From: Calditrichia bacterium
GTDB lineage: Bacteria; Calditrichota; Calditrichia; JAJRVZ01
Assembly: GCA_030634505.1 (NCBI GenBank)
Contig: DAOWAQ010000166.1
Coordinates: 1 to 5,146, forward strand
DNA length: 5,146 nucleotides
Direction: 5' to 3'
In this document: piece after piece, positions 1-3,939 of the stretch
Layout: every line of letters starts with the position of its first letter
How positions within the stretch are numbered: the stretch's first letter is position 1
The notes under the pieces: model-generated
The model's input: the letters and a program-made list of their open reading frames with translations, nothing else
The model's database searches: none
Told to the model about the DNA's origin: nothing
Translations under genes and position numbers: made by a program

Positions 1-72
1 GATTATCAATGTTCGTTATGTTCAATGGAAAATTGTTACAAGAGAAATCGGCAAGAAAACATAAACAATTAA
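1..72 (+). CDS. C-terminal tail of a possible upstream Cys-motif protein (partial)
   Basis: Frame 1 is open from the window edge to TAA at 70-72 and gives 23 residues. They contain Cys4, Cys7 and Cys12 (C-x2-C-x4-C) followed by Tyr and basic residues. From memory, tails of this kind close some proteins with a 'vitamin B12-dependent methionine synthase activation' domain, which sit beside MtaA/CmuA-like methyltransferases in anaerobes. That would suit the next gene, 15 bases downstream. Frames 2 and 3 are also open for 20 to 30 codons here, so the choice of frame rests only on the cysteine pattern and the neighbour. Confidence 0.35.
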   Translation, partial: DYQCSLCSMENCYKRNRQENINN

Positions 73-87
73 AATCGAGAAATTATA

Positions 88-1110
88 TTGAGACCAAATA
101 TTGAATATCTAAAAAACACACTAAAACGAGGTAAGTCTCCCTATGTTCCGTTAATTGAATTGGGAATTCATCCTGATGTAAAAGAGAAGTTCTTAAATAG
201 AAAAATCACCACCTTACAGGATGAGGTAGAATTTTGGTATAAAGCCGGTTATGATTATATCAAACTTCAACCGGGTGTTGATTTTAATCCCGGAAAAATC
301 GGAGATGAAAAACATGCGACTTTTCAGGAAGATGGCACCATATCCAGAAAATGGGCGACTGAAGGGAAGGGTGTGATAACTTCATTTGAAGAATTTGAGA
401 AATATCAATTTCCTGATAAACTCGATTTTGATTATTCCAAATTTGAAAAAGTGAAAGATCTACTCCCGCAAGGAATGGGAGTAATCGGGCAATATGGTGA
501 TATTTTCACAATGACCTGGGAAATGATGGGATTTGAACAGTTTTCTTATGCGCTTTTTGAAAATCCTGATTTGGTTAAAACACTTAATAATAGAATCGGT
601 GAATTAGTTCTAAGCATGTTTGAATATTTCGCACAGAATGATGTGATTGATGTTTTATGGTTTAGTGATGATATTGCATATACCAATGGATTAATGATGT
701 CACCGGATGTTTTACATACATATTTTTTCCCTTGGTTGAAAAAGATCGGGGAGTTAGCAAAGGAAGCAAAGAAGCCTTTTCTTTATCACACAGATGGCGT
801 GCTTTGGGATGTCTTTGACGACATCATCGAATGTGGTGTTGATGCCATTCACCCAATCGAACCAAAAGCAATGGATATGTCTGAAGTGAAGAAAAAATAC
901 GGCTCAAAGTTATGTCTTTTGGGTCATGTAGATGTTGATTTATTAGCCAGAGGTTCTGAGGAAGAAGTTCGTAAAAAAGTGCAAGAAAACATAAAGGCTG
1001 CTGGTTATAATGGTGGATATTGCGTTGGTTCGGGTAATAGCGTACCTGAGTATGTGAATTATAATAATTATTTAGCTATGTTAGATGAAACAAAATCTTA
1101 TAAATATTGA
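88..1110 (+). CDS. Uroporphyrinogen-decarboxylase-family protein (MtaA/CmuA-like), TTG start
   Basis: This 340-residue protein has the length and layout of the URO-D/MtaA/CmuA TIM-barrel family. Family-like segments are WFSDDIAY (191-198), SPD (205-207), LYHTDG (232-237), AIHPIEP (253-259), LLGHVDVD (277-284) and GSGNSVPEYV near 314-323. Family members either decarboxylate uroporphyrinogen III or transfer methyl groups between corrinoid proteins and thiols. Genes of this short, non-hem type usually belong to the methyltransferase side. In MtaA-type enzymes a His-x-Cys motif binds zinc; here the matching place reads His234-Thr-Asp236, so the usual Cys is absent. Cys312 lies near the region of the second zinc Cys. 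The exact substrate cannot be told. The start is TTG at 88: an in-frame stop lies at 70-72 and the first internal Met is residue 130, too late for a complete barrel. A weak GAGA at 77-80 is the only ribosome-binding candidate. The gene is followed after 6 bases by a ROK regulator, so the two are probably cotranscribed. Confidence 0.85.
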   Translation: MRPNIEYLKNTLKRGKSPYVPLIELGIHPDVKEKFLNRKITTLQDEVEFWYKAGYDYIKLQPGVDFNPGKIGDEKHATFQEDGTISRKWATEGKGVITSFEEFEKYQFPDKLDFDYSKFEKVKDLLPQGMGVIGQYGDIFTMTWEMMGFEQFSYALFENPDLVKTLNNRIGELVLSMFEYFAQNDVIDVLWFSDDIAYTNGLMMSPDVLHTYFFPWLKKIGELAKEAKKPFLYHTDGVLWDVFDDIIECGVDAIHPIEPKAMDMSEVKKKYGSKLCLLGHVDVDLLARGSEEEVRKKVQENIKAAGYNGGYCVGSGNSVPEYVNYNNYLAMLDETKSYKY

Positions 1111-1116
1111 TGACTT

Positions 1117-2277
1117 ATGTATTTAAGTGGAAGTACAAAATTAATTCGCAATCTGAATAAGCAACATATTTTAAACCTCGTTAGAATCAATTCAGAAACA
1201 ACTGCCAGAGAAATAAGCAATATAACCGGTCTGCAGATGTCAACCGTACTTTATACACTTAAAGCTTTAGAAAAAGAAGGTAAGGTTCAAAATGTTGGTA
1301 TCGGTGAAACTACAATTGTAGGGGGGAAACCGCCTCAAAAATGGTCACTTTGCTCTGATTTTGGGTACATAATTGGCATAGAATTATTATCAACAGAAAT
1401 TAGGGTTGTTGTTATTAATTTTAAAGGTGATATATTGTTTAAAAATAAAATGGAATATCAAAATAATGATATTCCGAATAGTGCAATCGACAATATTACA
1501 TCGATGTTTGATAAGATTACCATTGATAATAAAATTCCAAAAAAGAAAATTCGTGGTCTTGGAATTGCGGTACCAGGTTCTATTGATAATCTAAATGGTA
1601 TAGTAAGATATTCTTATACTTTAGGATTTCAAGAGATAAATTTAAAACAATTGCTGGAAAATAAATTGAACATTTCGGTGACTATTGATAATGATGCAAA
1701 TGCCGGCGCCTTAGGGAGTAAGTGGCATAATTATCAATATCAGGAATTATCACATATTTTGTATTTATCAATAAACCAGAATTTTAGTGGTATGGGAGCT
1801 GGATTTATAATCGATCATAAATTATACCGTGGCGCTCATGGTGCTGCAGGTGAGATAGCTACATTCATGACTAAAAAGGTATGGAAAGAAATCCTGAATA
1901 ATGCAAAAAGTAAATATCCTGACAATTGCGAAATTTGTAAATATTCTGATTTGGAAACACCATTAGTTTCTGAAATCGTCGATTTAGCGAAAACAGAAGA
2001 TAAGGGTGCGATATATGTTTTGAAAGAAATTGCCGATCAAATAAGTAATAAATTGATACCACTTATTGATTTGTTTGATCCTCAATTAATAGTCATCGGT
2101 GGCGATATTTGCGAAGCTGAAACTTATATTAAGAAAGCATTAGTTGAGAATTTAAAAGAAAATGTAATGTCGGATTGTGCCAGGGGGACGCCTTTATTTT
2201 TCTCTCCATTTGGAACATATAGTGTTGCCATGGGCAGTACTGCACTTATATTAAATGAATTATTCAACTCGGATTGA
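1117..2277 (+). CDS. ROK-family transcriptional regulator (wHTH + ROK domain) with degenerate zinc site
   Basis: The 386 residues are typical for NagC/XylR/Mlc-type ROK repressors. Residues about 8-70 form a winged helix-turn-helix (helix pair around TAREISNITGLQMSTVLYTL, 29-48), ending in the wing-like GGKPPQKW at 69-76. The ROK domain follows, with DNDANAGALG at 191-200 and a glycine-rich signature near 223-247 ending GEI (245-247). The canonical GEIGH zinc/sugar His is replaced (Ala248-Thr249). Of the usual C-x-C-G-x2-G-C-x-E cluster only Cys271 and the final Glu280 remain in register, with an extra Cys274. Zinc binding is therefore probably lost or altered. The kinase-like Asp in DNDAN is kept, so ligand binding or residual kinase activity cannot be excluded. 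It lies 6 bases after the URO-D-like gene and has no clear Shine-Dalgarno sequence. It probably regulates that operon in response to a small sugar-like ligand, which is inferred from context. It is convergent with tadA, 8 bases apart. Confidence 0.88.
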   Translation: MYLSGSTKLIRNLNKQHILNLVRINSETTAREISNITGLQMSTVLYTLKALEKEGKVQNVGIGETTIVGGKPPQKWSLCSDFGYIIGIELLSTEIRVVVINFKGDILFKNKMEYQNNDIPNSAIDNITSMFDKITIDNKIPKKKIRGLGIAVPGSIDNLNGIVRYSYTLGFQEINLKQLLENKLNISVTIDNDANAGALGSKWHNYQYQELSHILYLSINQNFSGMGAGFIIDHKLYRGAHGAAGEIATFMTKKVWKEILNNAKSKYPDNCEICKYSDLETPLVSEIVDLAKTEDKGAIYVLKEIADQISNKLIPLIDLFDPQLIVIGGDICEAETYIKKALVENLKENVMSDCARGTPLFFSPFGTYSVAMGSTALILNELFNSD

Positions 2278-2285
2278 TCAAATAC

Positions 2286-2753
2286 CTATTGTTTATTTGT
2301 TTCTCTCAAACCTTCAAAAAAATCGATCATCAAAGCACTACATTGATCTTTGAGAATTCCGGGGATTACTTCTACCTGGTGATTTAATCGCGGTTCATTT
2401 AATAAATTGAATACACTGGAATGTGCGCCTGTTTTTATATCCTGCACACCGTATACTACAGTTTTAAGTCTTGCTAAAACAATTGCTCCCGCGCACATTG
2501 AGCACGGTTCAACCGTAATATATAATGAACAATCCCTTAGCCATTTTTGTTGTAAATAGTTTGTTGCTGAGGTAATGGCAATCATTTCAGCATGCGCTGT
2601 AGGATCTTGTAGCATTTCAACCTGGTTATATCCTCTTCCTATTACTTTTGAATCATGAACTACAACAGCGCCTATTGGAACTTCTTTTTCATGTAAGGCT
2701 TTTATTGCTTCTTTGATTGCTTCCTGCATCCATTTTGTGTGATCAATTTTCAT
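2286..2753 (-). CDS. tadA: tRNA-specific adenosine deaminase TadA
   Basis: This 155-residue cytidine/deoxycytidylate-deaminase-fold enzyme has the full TadA signature. His54-Ala-Glu56 supplies a zinc ligand and the catalytic glutamate, and Pro83-Cys84-x2-Cys87 gives the other two zinc ligands. VPIGAVVV (25-32), ARLKTVVYG following the Cys motif, and the C-terminal helix ending FFEGLR are typical of the family. TadA converts A34 of tRNA-Arg(ACG) to inosine in the cytoplasm and normally acts as a homodimer. A guanine-deaminase or general nucleoside-deaminase role is possible for relatives but less likely given the length and motif spacing. The ATG at 2753-2751 is the first start that preserves the N-terminal helix (Met9 is the alternative). 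No Shine-Dalgarno sequence is evident. The gene lies just downstream of the minus-strand tRNA-Ser cluster, only about 11 bases past a T-rich tract, so it may be served by read-through from that cluster. Confidence 0.93.
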   Translation of the reverse strand: MKIDHTKWMQEAIKEAIKALHEKEVPIGAVVVHDSKVIGRGYNQVEMLQDPTAHAEMIAITSATNYLQQKWLRDCSLYITVEPCSMCAGAIVLARLKTVVYGVQDIKTGAHSSVFNLLNEPRLNHQVEVIPGILKDQCSALMIDFFEGLRETNKQ

Positions 2754-2764
2754 AACAAAAGTAT

Positions 2765-2785
2765 AAAAAGAAATTAAATTTAATT
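2765..2785 (-). terminator. Possible weak terminator after the interrupted tRNA-Ser copy
   Basis: On the minus strand the tRNA 3' end is followed at once by a perfect 14-bp AT palindrome (2772-2785; AATTA stem, AATT loop) and then TCTTTTT. The stem is all A/T, so termination would be weak. The position, directly after a tRNA 3' end, matches the stronger terminator at 3278-3308. Confidence 0.3.
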
Positions 2786-2803
2786 GCGGAGAGGGTGGGA
2801 TTC

Positions 2804-2825
2804 CTCCATATAAGTCCCTTTGGGA
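2804..2825 (+). repeat. 22-bp double-hairpin insert A (T loop of interrupted tRNA-Ser)
   Basis: On the plus strand it reads CTCCATATAAG then TCCCTTTGGGA. The second 11-mer is a perfect 4-bp hairpin with a TTT loop; the first has decayed to about two pairs. It splits the T loop between TTC and GAA (minus sense), the same point as copy D at 3330. Its consensus orientation is on the plus strand, opposite to B and C. Confidence 0.85.
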
Positions 2826-2832
2826 GAACCCA

Positions 2833-2854
2833 TGCCACAGGCATCACTATGTGA
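2833..2854 (-). repeat. 22-bp double-hairpin insert B (variable-arm/T-stem border)
   Basis: On the minus strand it reads TCAC-ATA-GTGA then TGCC-TGT-GGCA, two perfect 11-nt hairpins. It splits the first base of the T-stem from the rest. Removing it rejoins GTGGG. It keeps the ATA loop of insert C while the stem bases differ on both sides, so pairing is maintained. Confidence 0.85.
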
Positions 2855-2881
2855 CGGTACACAAAAGTGCACAACGGTTTT

Positions 2882-2903
2882 CCCCGAAGGGACTGCTATG
2901 CAG
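2882..2903 (-). repeat. 22-bp double-hairpin insert C (anticodon loop)
   Basis: On the minus strand it reads CTGC-ATA-GCAG then TCCC-TTC-GGGG (outermost T-G wobble). It lies within the CGA anticodon; the exact junction can slide by one base because of a shared C. Removing it gives an anticodon arm identical to the intact gene at 3227-3240. Confidence 0.87.
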
Positions 2904-2917
2904 CGAGACCGCCCCGT

Positions 2918-3181
2918 TCAACCACTCTGGCACCTCTTTCCAATTATTTGTTTGTCTTTTAACCAATTATATCCATCAATAGATTTGAAAAACTTCTCTC
3001 TAATTCTTGCTTCCTGCAAAGAACTAAATTTCTCAAAATAATGCATTTCTAAAGGTCGTCTACTTTTAGTGGACCGAACTTTTCCTGCGTTATGTGCTTT
3101 GACTCGATTCTCAAGATTAGAAGTAGATCCTTTGTAATATCCACCATCTTTTAGGCTTCTTAAAATATATGCATAAAACAT
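2918..3181 (-). CDS. GIY-YIG nuclease-family protein, copy 1
   Basis: This 87-residue single-domain GIY-YIG endonuclease resembles the YhbQ/UvrC-N-like group, which is usually about 85-100 residues. AYI (4-6) and YKG (16-18) form the GIY/YIG strand pair. Arg26 and Glu62 (in REK) are the expected catalytic arginine and metal-binding glutamate, and HNAGK lies at 30-34. The fold cuts DNA; with no extra DNA-binding domain its target cannot be read. The ATG lies one base beyond the tRNA-Ser(CGA) discriminator base, so the leader of this message is the tRNA itself. An upstream in-frame extension through the tRNA is an artefact of reading tRNA sequence. There is no Shine-Dalgarno sequence. The last seven codons (GKRCQSG) and the stop lie inside the 5' end of the interrupted tRNA-Ser copy. 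About 47 of the first 70 residues match copy 2. It could be a functional homing-type nuclease or a repair nuclease carried along; the repeated tRNA-adjacent placement favours the first. Confidence 0.85.
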   Translation of the reverse strand: MFYAYILRSLKDGGYYKGSTSNLENRVKAHNAGKVRSTKSRRPLEMHYFEKFSSLQEARIREKFFKSIDGYNWLKDKQIIGKRCQSG

Positions 3182-3182
3182 G

Positions 3183-3269
3183 CGGAGAGGGTGGGATTCG
3201 AACCCACAAAGGTCTTCCAACCCGAACGGTTTTCGAGACCGCCCCGTTCAACCACTCTGGCACCTCTCC
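3183..3269 (-). tRNA. tRNA-Ser (anticodon CGA)
   Basis: This 87-nt class II tRNA has acceptor GGAGAGG/CCTCTCC, discriminator G and a D-arm containing GAGTGGTTGAA. The anticodon stem GCGGT/ACCGT encloses loop CTCGAAA, with the anticodon at 3233-3235. An 18-nt variable region contains a short stem with a GGAA loop, and the T-arm is GTGGG-TTCGAAT-CCCAC. It should read UCG. CCA is not encoded. The D-stem has one A-C mismatch, shared with the interrupted copy. The 5' end lies 8 bases downstream of a terminator T-tract, which leaves little room for its own promoter. Confidence 0.95.
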
Positions 3270-3277
3270 GAACTGAT

Positions 3278-3308
3278 AAAAAGAAAAAGGCAGATCAATT
3301 AATCTGCC
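3278..3308 (-). terminator. Rho-independent terminator
   Basis: On the minus strand a perfect 7-bp stem GGCAGAT/ATCTGCC with a 6-nt loop is followed by TTTTTCTTTTT. It lies directly after the tRNA-Ser 3'-end remnant at 3312, so it looks like the native end of the tRNA-Ser(GGA) transcription unit. It would end transcription from that tRNA and GIY-YIG copy 2. Confidence 0.85.
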
Positions 3309-3311
3309 TCC

Positions 3312-3357
3312 GCGGAGAGGGTGGGATTCCTCCAAGGGAGTCCCTTCGGGAGAACCC
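3312..3357 (-). pseudogene. tRNA-Ser 3'-end remnant carrying a 22-bp insert
   Basis: Without insert 3330-3351, the remaining 24 bases match the T-arm and acceptor 3' ends of both intact tRNA-Ser genes (GGGTTC joined to GAATCCCACCCTCTCCGC in minus sense). Homology stops at 3357; no D-arm or anticodon arm is present. It looks like a tRNA 3' end left behind when the GIY-YIG gene was inserted and the intact tRNA upstream received a fresh 3' end. Confidence 0.75.
3330..3351 (+). repeat. 22-bp double-hairpin insert D (T loop of tRNA-Ser remnant)
   Basis: On the plus strand it reads CTCC-AAG-GGAG then TCCC-TTC-GGGA, both perfectly paired. It occupies exactly the same T-loop point (TTC/GAA) and orientation as insert A. 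By my count it matches insert C, in consensus orientation, at 17 of 22 positions. Confidence 0.87.
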
Positions 3358-3389
3358 GCCCAAATATTAATCTGTTATATTTTGTTCCT

Positions 3390-3608
3390 TTAACCATTTC
3401 CATCAATTGTTTTAAAAAATCTTTCTCTCATTATAGCATCTTGCCTAGTTTTATATTTTTCAAAATAATGAATTTTCAAAGGACGTCTACCTTTTGTTGG
3501 CATAACTTTACCAGCATTATGAGATATTATTCGATTTTCAAGACTGGAAGTATGGCCGTAATAGTATCCACTGTCTTTTATGCTTTTTAAAATATATGCA
3601 TAAAACAT
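3390..3608 (-). CDS. GIY-YIG nuclease-family protein, copy 2 (C-terminal frameshift)
   Basis: This 72-residue GIY-YIG domain has AYI (4-6), YYG (16-18), Arg26, HNAGK (30-34) and Glu62 in RER, so the catalytic core is intact. Its ATG also sits one base past the discriminator of an upstream tRNA, here tRNA-Ser(GGA). It ends early at IDGNG. Compared with copy 1, four bases are missing in the IDGYNW region, after which another frame resumes WLK and continues EQNITD to a TAA at 3367-3369. The shift removes only the tail, so activity may survive. About two thirds of the shared 70 residues match copy 1, so this is an old duplication or two independent arrivals of related genes, not a recent copy. 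It is followed by the tRNA remnant and a terminator. Confidence 0.82.
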   Translation of the reverse strand: MFYAYILKSIKDSGYYYGHTSSLENRIISHNAGKVMPTKGRRPLKIHYFEKYKTRQDAIMRERFFKTIDGNG

Positions 3609-3696
<88 letters not shown>

Positions 3697-3707
3697 TGTT
3701 ATAGTTG

Positions 3708-3727
3708 TAGCGCGTACGGGATTCGAA
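3708..3727 (-). pseudogene. Stranded 3' end of an unidentified tRNA; probable attachment-site half
   Basis: The minus strand reads TTCGAAT, CCCGT, ACGCGCT, A: the T loop, T-stem 3' strand, acceptor 3' strand and discriminator of a tRNA. The bases before it (AAGAGC) do not pair with CCCGT and no tRNA body precedes. The break lies at the T loop, the usual crossover zone of tRNA-targeting tyrosine integrases. I infer that an element inserted here and that the intact tRNA lies at its far end, beyond this window. The tRNA's identity cannot be read. Confidence 0.65.
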
Positions 3728-3849
3728 GCTCTTTTAGTAATATTTATATTACTTCTTGTTAACATTAACCTTATATATAATTCTATATGTTATAAATATT
3801 TCTTATATAAGCTTAATTCATACCTAATCATTAACAATCAAAACAGCAA

Positions 3850-3888
3850 TTTGTCCTCATTTTGTCCTCATCCCATAGCGGAGGATGA
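3850..3888. repeat. 11-bp tandem repeat plus inverted repeat
   Basis: TTTGTCCTCAT occurs twice end to end (3850-3860, 3861-3871). The second copy overlaps an inverted repeat, TCATCC (3868-3873) with GGATGA (3883-3888). Direct repeats near a tRNA attachment site resemble integrase arm-type sites; that role is inferred. Confidence 0.6.
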
Positions 3889-3929
3889 ATTTAACGATAA
3901 CTAAAAATTGAATCAAATATAATTATACT

Positions 3930-3935
3930 AGAGGA
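3930..3935 (+). promoter_or_regulatory. Ribosome-binding site AGAGGA
   Basis: AGAGGA lies 4 bases before the ATG at 3940 and fixes that start. It is the only good Shine-Dalgarno sequence seen before a gene in the window. Confidence 0.6.
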
Positions 3936-3939
3936 TTAT

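Larger units (their letters stand above)
2787..2939 (-). pseudogene. tRNA-Ser(CGA)-like gene interrupted by three 22-bp inserts
   Basis: The first 34 nt after the acceptor mutations (2904-2937) are identical to the intact tRNA-Ser(CGA) at 3234-3267. Deleting 2804-2825, 2833-2854 and 2882-2903 removes exactly 66 nt and leaves 87 nt, the length of both intact tRNA-Ser genes. The joined sequence has an anticodon loop CTCGAAA (anticodon CGA), T-stem GTGGG/CCCAC with T-loop TTCGAAT, acceptor 3' strand CCTCTCC and discriminator G. It also has an 18-nt variable region with its own hairpin, GTGCAC-TTTT-GTGTAC (one G-U pair). The inserts fall in the anticodon loop, at the variable-arm/T-stem border and in the T loop. 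The 5' acceptor strand is AAAGAGG instead of GGAGAGG, so the first two pairs are lost. That and the inserts make a working tRNA unlikely, although the paired variable arm shows it was once functional. No CCA is encoded. Confidence 0.85.
3728..3939. other. AT-rich non-coding junction
   Basis: About 210 bp with no credible gene on either strand. It is rich in TATA-like runs (3768-3815) that could hold promoters in either direction, but no single -35/-10 pair stands out. It holds the 11-bp tandem repeat described separately. Confidence 0.5.

Noticed and set aside
1871..2062. Minus-strand open frame within the ROK gene (and a plus-strand one at 1406-1594)
   Set aside because: Both are shadows of the well-supported ROK reading frame.
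2756..2763. Bacteroidota-type -7 element TAnnTTTG before tadA (TACTTTTG on the minus strand)
   Set aside because: It is only 2 bases from the ATG, which would put the transcription start inside the gene, and no matching -33 element is seen.
2882..2903. Self-splicing intron in the anticodon loop
   Set aside because: At 22 nt it is far too short for a group I intron, and the same kind of segment occurs in the T loop and T-stem border. It fits an inserted hairpin element.
2804..2903. CRISPR array or ordinary tandem repeat
   Set aside because: The 22-bp units are separated by tRNA sequence of unequal length, lie in both orientations, and have no spacer-repeat regularity or cas genes.
2820..3041. 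Plus-strand open frame starting in the double-hairpin region
   Set aside because: It reads through the hairpin inserts, the antisense of the tRNA copy and the antisense of GIY-YIG copy 1; no protein-like features.
3179..3220. Longer N terminus for GIY-YIG copy 1 (and likewise for copy 2 to 3653)
   Set aside because: The extra residues (GFESHPLR and before) are translated tRNA 3' sequence. The domain begins at the MFYAYIL methionine in both copies.
3117..3335. Minus-strand open frame covering the tRNA-Ser(CGA)
   Set aside because: It is mainly a translation of the tRNA gene in another frame (EVPEWLNGAVSKT-type artefact). The same applies to 3538-3765.
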